Source: Steromphala cineraria
Lineage: Eukaryota > Mollusca > Gastropoda > Trochida > Trochidae
DNA length: 64,000 bases
Direction: 5' to 3'
Assembly: GCA_916613615.1 (NCBI GenBank)
Contig: OU744727.1
Coordinates: forward strand, 3,936,593 to 4,000,592
A program made the translations under genes and the position numbers. The notes under the pieces are model-generated. The model ran no database searches and was not told where the DNA came from. It saw only the letters and a list, made by a program, of their open reading frames with translations. Each line of letters begins with the position of its first letter. Positions within the stretch are counted from its first letter, which is position 1. This document shows positions 48,797 through 59,167 of the stretch, piece by piece.

Positions 48797-50323
48797 TCTC
48801 AGACTCAGACTCAGACTCTTTATTTCGTAAATGATGGCCTGTGAGGCCTATAGCGCGAGATGTTCATATCGCATATTAAACATTTTTGATATATAAAGTG
48901 CTAAATTATTTATGATTGTAGGATTTTGACTGGACAGCAATTGAATAAACTTTTGGTTTGATGGATACTTGTGAAAATACATTGGTATATATTTATTTCG
49001 TATGGTAATGTATAATGGGCAAACTAATAGAGTATGGTATTCATCTTCAAGGTCATCCCCACAACACGGGCACATAGCGTCAGTAATAGTTGTCGAAATG
49101 GAGCGTCTATAAGATACAATCTTTAGTTCAGAAGCTGAGCAGCGAAATTTGGAAAGAGTGCGACGCAATTTAATTGATTTAATTTCCGTTAAGTATGGCT
49201 CGTATCGAAGGATGGTCTTAAAGGTGCAATAAACTTGTAAAGTGGAAGATTCACTCACACGGGCAAACCAATCTTGCATACATACATCTTTCGTTCTTAA
49301 TTTAAATATTCTAATAAATTGTTTTACATCGCCGACGTCCTGGGCTTGCCAAACATATGCAAAGCCATACGAGAATAATATGGATCTAACACAAGATGCC
49401 CAATTATAATAGCCTTTACAATCAAAAGTTTTAAGCATATAGTAACAATGTTTTGTTAAACGATTTTCTGACATTCTCACAATTCTTAGCCAGAATTTTA
49501 TTACACGAAAATAAATGCTAACAAGAAGAGGCGTGCGCCCACATTCACCTAATACTGCGGCATTGGAAGATCTATAACCTAATCTCAAAACATATTTACA
49601 AAATTGTGTATGAACCCTCTCAATTTGTTTATTTACAAAAACACCCCATAATTCTGACCCATATAGAAGGATAGGCTGTATTTTTTAATCAAATATCTTA
49701 AAGTAAGTGTTAAATGAAAGATCATGGAATCGATTAAACAATTTCCGAACGGGCCCTAAAGCTTTATCTGCTTGTTTTGCCAAAGTGCTACATGCATTTG
49801 AAAAGTTATTTCTGCATGAAAAGACTACCCCCAGGTATTTGAAATGAGAAACTACTTCTATGGGTTTGCCGTTTAATGACCATTTTTCATGTTTTGATAA
49901 TTTGCCACCATTTTTAAAAACAACTATTTTACTCTTATCTATATTTACCGTTAATCCCCATTGTATACAATAACGGGAGAGAATATCAATCTTACGTTGT
50001 AAGTTAACTACAGTGTCTGCGAATAATGTAACATCATCGGCAAATAACAGTAGATATATTTCCTCGATATCACAGTCAATAAATATTCCGTGGGTATCTT
50101 CCGCCAGCATCGTATGAACTAACTCGTCAATGTACATAAGGAACAGAATTGGTGATAACAAACACCCTTGTCTCTTTGCCGAAACGCCGCTACAATAAAG
50201 ATGTTGATCATCCATAAAACTCATTTTCTTCTTCTTTCCGACATCTGAAATGCATCTCAAACGACTTATGAATAATCGTTGAAATCCGCTGCCTTGCCCC
50301 CCAGTACATCACTTATCGAAAGT
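48797..50323 (-). pseudogene. 5'-truncated non-LTR retrotransposon, reverse transcriptase 3' part
   Basis: A minus-strand frame runs from about 50320 to 48848 with one in-frame TAA at 49687-49685. The upstream part has RT landmarks: RQGCLLSPILFLMYIDEL, then LLLFADDVTLFAD (the catalytic DD motif), NIDKSKIVVFKNGG and HFKYLGVVF. Past the stop the frame continues with IQPILLYGSELWGVFVNKQI, a conserved post-RT segment, and ends with a CCHC knuckle (CPCCGDDLEDEYHTLLVC). The 3' end has AATAAA followed by three GAGTCT units (48797-48820), a typical non-LTR repeat tail. Finger motifs upstream, endonuclease and ORF1 are missing. The clade is not assigned; CR1/L2-like groups are possible. Confidence 0.9.
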
Positions 50324-51046
50324 TTTCTGTTCAGTCTTTTATTTGAATATTCACATCAGCATAGCACATGATAAGATAAAATGCACTTAAATGATTACCC
50401 CATATCAAACACGTACACTTCGTGTCTGCAGGTATTAAACATGTGCAGGTGGTTAATAAAGATAATTTGATGTAAAGACATGAATTAAACAAGTTATTCT
50501 CAAAATAATAAATGCATAGCATAATTGCTAATATAAAGTAAAATGATTATGATATATATTCAAATATGTGCATATACACTTGGCACAGCAGGCCTCATAT
50601 CTACAGCCCCATAGTGGCCCAAATATTTTAGATAAGCACTGCAGTGGTATATTATGCTTCCTTTAAGTTCACGTGTATGATCATATTGTCTTCACTTCAT
50701 AATACAGCATGGAAAAATATCAAAAACATTGGTCACACCACAGCCATTCATGATCAATCATACACAATGTCGTTCATAAATGTCACTAAATAACATTCAA
50801 AAGATTATATTTCAGCACTGTAATATTACATGTAAAATAAATTATATGAAGAACACATTGTTGAATGCCTCCATTCGATCAAAGACCTTTGACCTTAAAA
50901 GTAACGGAGTCTTTAAACATTTTTCAATTCAATTAATAATCTGTTGTACAATATAACGTTGTCGTATTCGCAAATTCAGGTACAATTAACACTGCATGTC
51001 GGTACAACAGCTGCAACAGTCCCTGTTAAATTTACGTTTTTATGTC
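50324..51046. other. Short intergenic stretch, likely 3' UTR of the orphan gene
   Basis: AT-rich, no ORF of note. It includes AGACCTTTGACCT (50883-50895), one mismatch from the motif of the 57.4-58.2 kb repeat block, and AATAAA on the minus strand at 50338-50343. Confidence 0.4.
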
Positions 51047-51104
51047 CAAAATCTACACTGAGTTCCAAAATCTACTCTGAGTTCCAAAATCTACTCTGAG
51101 TTCT
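51047..51104 (-). repeat. 19-bp tandem repeat overlapping the orphan-gene stop codon
   Basis: Three units of AACTCAGAGTAGATTTTGG on the minus strand. The first supplies codons for N, S, E and the TAG. Confidence 0.85.
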
Positions 51105-51254
51105 GTGAGTAGGTCTGTTTGTTGCGAACACATCCGAGGAAGACTCGACGCATGAGACTAACAGCACGCTCCCTGCGTGTCGGCTTCAGCTGCAGACGTG
51201 GTACATTCACTCGGGGCTCGGTCGGCACGTGCATCGCGTACTCGAACAGATGAC
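51091..51254 (-). CDS. Orphan gene: terminal coding exon
   Basis: Acceptor TTTTCCCGCAG. It encodes G120 to E173, beginning HLFEYAMHVPTEPRVNVPRL and ending KQTYSQNSE, then TAG at 51093-51091. The third codon positions are GC-rich compared with the surrounding DNA, which supports coding. The stop codon lies inside the first unit of a 19-bp tandem repeat. A distant AATAAA is at 50338-50343 on the minus strand. Confidence 0.78.
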
Positions 51255-53404
51255 CTGCGGGAAAATTTGGGTTTTTAATTATTTGAATTCGAAGGATATT
51301 TATCTACATAATACTTAAGATAAGTACAGTCAACAGGGTCTTAGATATCCTTTAATTTACTATTACTTCAAAAACGGGTCTCGCAGAAGGATTTTAAGGC
51401 GCTTCATTCCCTTTAAAGAGCTATCTTTCCTTTTTTCGCATTACATAACAGAGAATATCATCAACTTTTATGACCATTCATAAAAATCACATAATTTCTT
51501 TTTTCAAATGATTATCTCTTACAAAACCTCAGTCTTAGATCTCACACATTGTTTACCACGTGCACACCACCAGATTGTTGTATCATTAGGTTACAAGATA
51601 AGTTATTGATACCCACCATCAAAACTGCTCGTGTCATCTAATATTTCTTTTTCCTTGTGCAAGCAAGCAAAATGCGTTCCAAGGGCCTGCAAGTATCATT
51701 CAAATTTTCAGAAGATTTAAAAATAAAGAAATAACACAAACATGTATCGATAAAGACCAAAAACATATAGTGCTGGATGAAAGAAAATTATCAGTCTATT
51801 ATTATTAAACGAATGGTAAAATTTCAACAACTGCTACCCCGTGAAAATACCAGTCTAATTAATCCTAGCCTCAATAATACTCGCTTTTTCCCCCATACTG
51901 AGTCTAGCGAGATACAGTCGCGTCAGCTGACCTTTCGGTGACCTATGACCCTCCAACGTCATATCTGCTAAAGCAGACTATTGCGGCATGGTAAGCCGAG
52001 CTCTGATTTGTCAATTCGATAAATCGGCTGACGCGAGCCCTAACTACACCCAACTAGACTCAATATGGGAGTATAGCGAGTATTATTGAGACTAGGTTTA
52101 CTTAGACTGTGAAAATACCTGTAATCACTGGGTGCAATGCATGCTTACTCCTACATCAGTAGGAATTTTAATGCAGATGAGTAATCATTGATCAACTTAC
52201 CCTACCAAGACGCTGCAAAGCATCAACAACTCTCTGTTTGGGAGATAGGCCTTTCTTCTCAGTGGAACACAGGCTTGATTCACTGGTTTTGGTGTCTGAA
52301 GAGAAAGCGAATGTTTCAGATTAAAAGCCAGTTGGGCTAAGCGAAACGCTCGGAAAAGGGCTAAATACACATATGTAAATTACTCTAGTTCCTTTCTCGA
52401 TTTGGGACTTCGAAAAATAAGGGTGTATGAGGAATTTTTGCAATGAAAACAATAAAATACTTCTTTGATGGGCATTCTAGAATAATGTTTTCTTATGAGC
52501 TTAGGGGTGAAAGGATTGAATAAACGCTTGAGTCCAGATATGCGATATTTATACCCCACTTCCGTTCTTGTTGCTATGGTTTCTTTTGTTCTAACCGTAG
52601 GTATATTGACCGATACACCACAACTTTTCTAATACACCTATTCTTTTTTGAACATCCAAATAACTTAGGCAAATTAACCAAGTTGTAAAATTTAGAATTT
52701 TTGAGAAATGTTAATGTCCAAAGAGGGAATCGAACCAGGGGCCTTAATGTTGCGACGCAACGCTTCTATCGACTGAGCTACTGAGGCTCGATAGGTGGTG
52801 GTACTTTTTGTTGTGCCATGTCTGGATTGTTGTATTTTCCTATATAAGCCATGTATAGGTACTAATTTGTACCAAATTTTAATGTAATGAAGTTAGATTA
52901 TGTTTTTAAAAACGTAAAAAAAGAGTATTGTTAACATTTTGTTGATCTTGTTAGGTTTAAGATAGATATATACAGAGAATGGTGGACAACTATTTTTCGT
53001 CAAATATAACTCAACCAGACTGGGGTATAAGTCAGATAAACCCACCCTTCCCTCGGTGCATCGCTCAATATACCTCCTGTTTGAATCGTGATCCTCGGCT
53101 CCGCTACGCTACGCCTCGGAGACCCACGATTCAAACAGGAGGTATATTGAGCGATACACCTCGGGAAGAGTGGGTATATCTATTACTAAGACGTGACTGT
53201 GGAATACATACCAAGAGTTGGTAAATGGATGTCTAACTTAACAACTGGCTTCTCGTTGTCAGTTTCCTTTATTTCGTGTTCATCCCCACCCCCATCCCTT
53301 TTTGCGGTAACAGCTGGGGATTCTGGGATGGGTGTCAACGGGTCAAAGGTCGTGTTGTTGAGGTCAACCTCGACGAACTCTAGATCTTCAAGAATCATGG
53401 ACAT
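51091..53404 (-). CDS. Unrecognised 173-aa protein, four coding exons
   Basis: Coding exons: 53404-53212, 52295-52201, 51686-51617, 51254-51091. All have consensus GT/AG ends and consistent phases (522 nt in total). The ATG is the first after an in-frame TGA in the preceding exon, in a good context (AAGATGT). Residues 1-30 are acidic and proline-containing (LEDLEFVEVDLNNTTFDPLT). Residues 31-80 look disordered and charged. Residues 80-173 look folded and helical (SPKQRVVDALQRLGR, HLFEYAMHVP) with a basic end (KPTRRERAVSLMRRVFLGCV). There is no signal peptide or membrane span. I do not recognise the family. The splice agreement and biased codon use in the last exon argue it is real. Its 3' end faces the NUDT6 start, 5 kb away, across retrotransposon debris. 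Confidence 0.8.
51617..51686 (-). CDS. Orphan gene: third coding exon
   Basis: 70 bp, acceptor GATACTTGCAG, donor GATG|GTGGGT. It encodes ALGTHFACLHKEKEILDD and then TSSFD, starting in phase 0 and ending in phase 1. Confidence 0.75.
51841..52118. mobile_element. Mutator-like MITE copy 1 with target duplication
   Basis: An element of about 259 bp (51851-52109) has long imperfect TIRs (CAGTCTAATTAATCCTAGCC and the reverse of CTAGGTTTACTTAGACTG) running on to AATAATACTCGC. It is flanked by GTGAAAATAC at 51841-51850 and 52109-52118. A 9-10-bp duplication suggests a Mutator-like superfamily (inference). There is no coding capacity. It sits in the intron between coding exons 2 and 3 of the orphan gene and makes up about half of it. 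Confidence 0.8.
52201..52295 (-). CDS. Orphan gene: second coding exon
   Basis: 95 bp, acceptor CTTTCTCTTCAG, donor AGG|GTAAGT. It encodes D65 (split) to R96, including TEKKGLSPKQRVVDALQRLG, probably the start of the folded part. Confidence 0.78.
52716..52787 (-). ncRNA. tRNA-like Pol III unit (tRNA pseudogene or SINE head)
   Basis: The minus strand starts GCCTCAGTAGCTCAGTCGAT and has an A box TAGCTCAGTCG (52770-52780) and a perfect B box GGTTCGATTCC (52726-52736) at tRNA spacing. The acceptor ends do not pair, and the anticodon arm (GTTGC-GTC-GCAAC) has too small a loop. A working tRNA is therefore unlikely. It lies in an intron of the orphan gene, on the same strand. Confidence 0.6.
53034..53181. 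repeat. Near-perfect 148-bp palindrome (foldback)
   Basis: Arms 53034-53107 and 53108-53181 match with few mismatches; the best stretch is CATCGCTCAATATACCTCCT plus GTTTGAATCGTG. The centre is GC-rich (CGGCTCCGCTACGCTACG). A shorter diverged relative is near 52550-52625 (GGTATATTGACCGATACACC). In the orphan-gene pre-mRNA it begins about 30 nt after a donor site. Confidence 0.85.
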
Positions 53405-53409
53405 CTTGT
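53212..53409 (-). CDS. Orphan gene: first coding exon with start codon
   Basis: The acceptor TATTTCAG gives an exon that begins ACAAG and then ATG at 53404. It encodes residues 1-64 and ends PTL plus G, with donor TTG|GTATGT. A near-perfect 148-bp palindrome begins about 30 nt into the following intron. Confidence 0.75.
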
Positions 53410-54852
53410 CTGAAATACGCATACAAAGAAACATTAAGCGTTATAAATTTTACAAAATATAATCAAATAAAATTACAATGCAATCATTGAAATATCTAAT
53501 TAATCAATAATCAATTAACTGATTAATCATTTTATCAGGTCAATATCATACCTTAAGAACTAGAAAATGTCCGAAGAAATACTGGATTTGGAATTCTAGT
53601 GTCTATTGGTGTTGGTTTTGTATATTTGAGGTTAAAATGTTAACTCACGTCGATTCATCTCATACAGTTTATCTAGCATTTTTGATTTCAAGATAATTCT
53701 GCATCTGCATTGTGTATAAGATTACGGTAATGAATGCCCCCTAAATACTTTGAACAATGCATATATTTGTAAGAAAGACACGTTACTTAGTATACTTACA
53801 CATCTTCATATCACCGATCACTTACCGTTTTTCCTTTGTTTTGAATGAGATTTATGTTATTCAAAGATTCTCATCTTATTTTTACTGTCAATTGAATTTA
53901 TTTTAGTGGGTTTTTTTCCAAACTGATTCAAACTCTTCCTCGGAAATGTACATTAAATATTTCTTCAACGAATGTAATGCAAATATTTCAAAACTTCAAA
54001 TAAGAATGCGCGGTAAAAGAACTAAGTAATAATGATTCTTAAACTGCTGTTTAAAAATTAGTGAAAAATAACGTTATATTTCTATACTTTACATCCTTTT
54101 AAGGATTCGGCATTGTTTTGCAAATTTGTAAATTTGATTTTAAAATTGATTTCATACGCTAGATACAGATAATCAAGAACACTTTCATTGCTGCTGATTT
54201 TATCTTTCTACTATCCCTTTATACAGGACTTTTTCGGTTTAAATAAGATATCTTCTTGTTTAAACGTTTTTAAGCAAACATAATATTAAAAACTTAAAAT
54301 GAAAATGTGGTATGTATACGTCACTTTGCACTTAACCTTACTCATCCCTTGAAATGCCAATGAAACGGTTTAAACAAAATCATGAAAAGCCATATATTCG
54401 AAAGTCATCAAATGTAACTCAAGTTGTATTGTGACGTCATAGTACAAAATAGAAATTCTAGCCATAGTATATTCTCTCATTATGATCTTTTACAAAACTC
54501 CACAGAATTCTTTTCAAATAATGTTTTTCCTCCGGCGTGCCAAGACAGCATAAAGTGCCAAATATAGCTTTAAAGAAATACTGACTAAATTTTTTATAAA
54601 AGTCAGATCTCCGGGTAAAAGTTAGGCTAATGTAAGAAAAGAGTAGGCCTATTCGAAATCAAAACAGCACTAAAACGTTTTATGTAAAGAAGGCAAACTG
54701 AATTAGTCTTTTATTTCGAGAAGTTTAGTTTCGGCATATAGTCCATATGTTGCCTAAATGATATGTACTGAATAGATTAAATTTTGATAACTGAAATAAA
54801 AATACATCTAAATATATATTTGAAAAGCATAAACTTCTTCTAAAAATCTTAC

Positions 54853-54995
54853 CTAATTCCAATCGTCGTATTCAGTAGATAATGAGATGATGAAATTCCA
54901 CAGCTTGTTGACTTGCGTTTTCAAATCCTGTTCCTTATGAACTTTTGCTTCAGCGCATAGAGGCGTCACTAAGCATTGCGATGACGTCACAGATA
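54853..54995 (-). promoter_or_regulatory. Probable 5' UTR exon and promoter of the orphan gene
   Basis: A good donor (ATTAG|GTAAGAT) ends an exon at 54853. In the frame that would join the coding exon there is a TGA and no ATG, so it would be untranslated. A perfect CRE, TGACGTCA, is at 54982-54989, and a TATATAT run lies just upstream at about 55022-55030. The exon's 5' end is not determinable; the boundary given is a guess. Confidence 0.4.
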
Positions 54996-55079
54996 CACGA
55001 ATATGATATTTTCCTGCCGCTGAATATATATGTATAATATGGAATAGTTGAAATATTACTGGGCCACACATTTTCTAAA

Positions 55080-56083
55080 AGTATTGTTTTTTTCTATGCA
55101 ACTCATTTCAAGATAAAGTAAGAATTGTTAAAACTTTTCCCAAACCATGACAGTTTGTCTTTCCTATCCTTTGAAATGTCGTTATTCCTGGAAAATTTTA
55201 AATCAAGGTACCGGTAATCTCATTTCAAGAACGGATTTCAATTTATCTTTAAACAGATTTTGAACACATTTTCTTCATTAATTTGAAGACATTTATTATA
55301 TCATTACATCCATTGTACTTTAGAGTTAAGGTACGATGAATTCATAATCTGCAAACATTACTTATAGTCAGCCATTTTTCATTTTTGTCACGAAATCTGC
55401 CGTCTCAATTTTGCCATAATTGATGGAGGTAAAAACATAACAGTGTTTAATCAATAGAAAGCTATAAAAAGTGAGTAAATATGTCCTTAATTGCCCTATG
55501 ACAGACAATTTTAGAGCAAAACAAATGTACTGTGCCATTAAGAGGCACTCCAGTCACACCAATCAAAATGAATTAAAATCAACAGTTCTTTTCATAAGGT
55601 CATACTGTTATTATTGAAACATGACTACCGTAAATACTTGATTCGGATTGGCTGATTAGAAAGATTTTCCTGTGTTTAATGGCAATGAACACAAGCAAAT
55701 TGGCTATTGCGAATTAACGCGAAATGATACATATAATGTCCTCTATATTCGGTCCGACTCAACATTTAATTGTTTCTCCCTATATCCGAGCACTATTTCA
55801 CTTCAATGGAAAAAGGACCTATAACAAAATTAAAATCCCTCTTACTAAAGAAAAGAAAATTAACGTCACTGTGTATCAATGTTAAAATCGATTTAATAAT
55901 TCATTTGTTGACGGATATGCATAGCATTTACTTGGCATTTAACTCAATATGACAGGAGTCATGTACATCGGTTTAAACAGAGAAGGATTGAAACTTGATT
56001 TGCAATTTAAGGTCTCAATTAAACACAGTTTTGTCACATAACTTGATCACTTGTTATGGTTTATTTCTATAAACAGCTCAGCG
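55080..56083. other. AT-rich intergenic stretch
   Basis: Nothing identifiable beyond the flank of the Tc1 remnant. The orphan-gene promoter should begin near its left edge. Confidence 0.5.
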
Positions 56084-56569
56084 TTAAATACGGATGTTAT
56101 CTCCATTGGCATCGATATTTGCCTGAATACGATGTCGACGTCGAGTGGAGTTGATCGATCGTCGAACCACGTTGTTAACGGATCGACAGTCATACCTGTG
56201 TGAGTTCATCCACTAAACCATGACGATTTGCAGGAGGGTTGCGTGCACGAATTCGGCGACCAAGGTGATCCCATAAGTGTTCAATTGGCGATATGACTGG
56301 TGATCGAGGTGGCCACGGCGGAACATGATCATGATTCACCCGAGGAAAGTTCTGAACAATTCTGGCTGTGTGAGGTCGAGCGGTGTCTTGCATTGGAACA
56401 GGAACCCGGGGCGCAAAACCTGGCAAAATGTAGCTCTGAGTTGTCTTGTCTTGAGCCTGGTTATTGTTGCACGGATGCAACCGAAGATCCTTGCAACATG
56501 TTAATGGGTCGCTCCAAGCTGGAGCATTCCAGTAGCTCTTTCCTACTCTTCTTGAGATAATCTCGGCAT
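56084..56569 (-). pseudogene. Internally deleted, frameshifted Tc1-like transposase
   Basis: The N-terminus begins at ATG 56569 with MPRLSQEE, a TAG, then ERATGMLQLGATH, a TAA, and HVARIFGCIRATITRL, a Tc1-type helix-turn-helix. It then jumps to the C-terminal catalytic part: LRPGFLFQ-like sequence, a frame change, MQDTARPHTARIVQ (catalytic D region) and SPVISPIEHLWDHLGRRIRA (catalytic E region). A further +1/-1 change precedes INSTRRRHRIQANIDANGDN and the stop at 56086-56084. The central third, including the first catalytic D, is deleted. TIRs were not found. It is non-functional. Confidence 0.9.
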
Positions 56570-57391
56570 GTTATTTGTAGTCAGCGTATTCCTTATGGTT
56601 TAAGCAGCGACTCTAAATACTCTATCTGCTGACTTGCGGTCTTTTATCCTTTTGCACTTAGCATCACACTTTTTACCAATTTCATCGTTTTGGCAGTTAC
56701 CAAGTTACCGAGTTTCGTCGAGTTTGAGATTAGAATATCGGCATTTTTTTTGGGTAGGAGGGATACATTTATATACCTTTGAAAATTTAATTCAAATATT
56801 GTCAAACGATGTTGTCGTCATTTTCAAAATTACGTTTTTCCGTACATGCTATACATCATTTTCTATTTGCTTAAGTTTAATGTATATAAACAGTTTCAAC
56901 TGACTAATTTTCTCCTACATTGCCAACTCTGATTTATGCCGAAATGTGAAATGTATACACTTTACATGAAACAACGGCAAATGCAATTAACCCATCTGCA
57001 ATTAACCCATGAGACTCATGGGCCTGATCAGCGGATTAGAAACACAAGAAAAGTCCCAAGAAATTGTACTTTAAATTTTATTCAAAGCAGCCCGCTGTCA
57101 CAAAACAAAACAAATTTTATAAAACAAATGACAAATGAAGAACAAGTTGATTAAACAATTTGACTTTTGGAAAATAAAATGATAAATACATCATGTTCAT
57201 GATTCAATTTACAATAACCCAAATATGAAAACACATTGACACTTAATATATAATATTTATATTAATCAATATTCACCCTTAGATTTAGAGAGGGTTTGGT
57301 TGAATTGTCCTCAACCCCAATGCAATTGTTATTTTGTAATACCAATATCTTTCCAAACTAGATTAGCGTTTGCGGGACACCGCAAAAGCAG
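56570..57391. other. Intergenic stretch between Tc1 remnant and repeat block
   Basis: No gene seen. There is a local direct repeat, TGCAATTAACCCAT, at about 56980-57009. The 5' end of the Tc1 element should lie here, but no TIR could be matched. Confidence 0.5.
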
Positions 57392-58217
57392 AGCAGCCCC
57401 GAAATTTTTGGGGTTTCGCCTTACACTGTTCCGCCTTCTACAAGCCTCAGCATATTGGACATTTTCTTGTGACCTTGACTTTTGACACTCAAGGTCACGC
57501 AATCAATGAATACATTTCATTGAATATAACATTAATGTAACGAATTAAAGTGTTAAAAGTTAAAATAATCCATTTTCTCAATATATGTTGACCTTGCTGT
57601 GACCTTGACCTTTGACCTTGAAAGTGAACATGTCATTGTAATTCCCCAGAGGTGTAGACACTTATACATGTTCATGAGTTCTGAAAAGCTTAATTGGATT
57701 AAGTTATATCCAAATTAGTTGCACATTGCAATAACACAAATCTCATGACCTTGACCTTTGACCTTCAAGGTTACACAATTAATGAACACTTTTCATTGAG
57801 TATAACAATCATCTAATGATTAAAAGTGTTCATTGTTAAAATAAAGCATTTTCGCAAAACCATGCTAAATTAGTGACCTTGCTGTGACCTTGACCTTGGA
57901 CAGATTGTAGCGAAAACCGTTTCAAAATTTTTTACTCTTCCAAGGATGATACATACCAAGTAAGAGCTTCATAGCACAAAAACTTTTCAAGTTATCGCGT
58001 TTACAAGGAATTTTTTAGTAATTTAATAGCTCGTGACCTTGACCTTTGACCTTGAAAGTGAACATGTCAAAATCGTTCCCCCGAGGTATAAGCAGTAAGT
58101 TATGAATGCAAGTTCTGGAAAGCTTAGTAGAAAAATGTTATATCCATTAGTATGAGCGCGGACGCGGCGGCAGAAACTGCACAAAAACTGATAGCAGCCC
58201 CGTCCTTAGACGGGGCT
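57392..58217. repeat. Repeat block with TGACCTTTGACCT motifs and GC hairpin end
   Basis: Begins GAGCAGCCCCGAAATTTTTG and ends in the hairpin TAGCAGCCCCGTC-CTTA-GACGGGGCTGCTA. Between them are several related units with TGACCTTGACCTTTGACCTT, separated by ATGAACACTTTTCATTGA-like text. Exact TGACCTTTGACCT is at 57606-57618, 57752-57764 and 58040-58052. No coding potential. It is possibly one interspersed element bounded by GCAGCCCCG inverted ends. Confidence 0.6.
58188..58217. repeat. Perfect GC-rich hairpin at the end of the repeat block
   Basis: 13-bp perfect arms (TAGCAGCCCCGTC) around a CTTA loop. It is not a bacterial terminator; the context is eukaryotic and repetitive. Confidence 0.8.
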
Positions 58218-59167
58218 GCTAATGACGTAAAATGCCCTTAAAATAAGTGATGACAACATGACCAGGTACTCTGAACAAACTCAAGTTATAATCAAGAGTG
58301 CTCATTAATCAACAAACACTTTAAATGCCTCAATAAATGCTAACGTGTCTATTTTGGCAAAAGTAAAGACAGTTTCAACAATCACAACAGGAATAACAAC
58401 CTTTTCAGCACAACATTATTCACAATTTGACAAAACCTCTCACCCTCCAGCTCATAAACAAATACAATATCCTTGTAAATACTACAATATATTCCAACAC
58501 GACTCATTATTAGTTCAAAATTATGATTTTTTCACCATTACTCAGTCTCATGAAAAAAATAAATTATAATCCACCACTAATACCTCATTCTAAGATAAGA
58601 AAACAAACTTCAACAAGAAAACAATAAATGGAAGAAAATGATGGCAAATCAACAATCAAAATACAAACAAAATAAAGAAGAATAAATTAACGCAAAAATA
58701 TCACATATAATTTTGATTTAGTGAGAACTATAATAAATCCTAATTAATTATGAGCAGCTGACTAGATCTCGTTACGAGTTTTTGATATAAAAGTGGAAAT
58801 TAACATTTTCCGTTTGATAGGTAAAAACATAAACATCATACAAGAACATTATACAAAAGAAAACTAAACAACAATAGTAAAGTTAGTACTACCTGTATGT
58901 TTTAAATTAAGTGTAACACAGCTCACTTGATGAATGTTTAATCACCTTTTCACCACACAGTTGAATTTGTTATATTTGAAAGCAAGCTGACTTGGGAAGA
59001 TATGTTTTTTGAACACTTTATAGAGCCTCTCTGTTGGAGTAACGTTTGTAAAACTCTGACTAAAAAGTCCTGACTGTTGCTGATAATCTCTTTCTATAAT
59101 GATTATACTAAGGTACAATTTGAAACAATGGCTGAAAACAGACAATGACTAGCATAAATTTATGATA

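Noticed and set aside
52716..52787. Functional tRNA gene
   Set aside because: A and B boxes are good, but the acceptor stem does not pair and the anticodon loop is not 7 nt.
58188..58217. Rho-independent terminator
   Set aside because: The hairpin shape fits, but there is no bacterial gene or T tract, and it belongs to a repeat in animal DNA.
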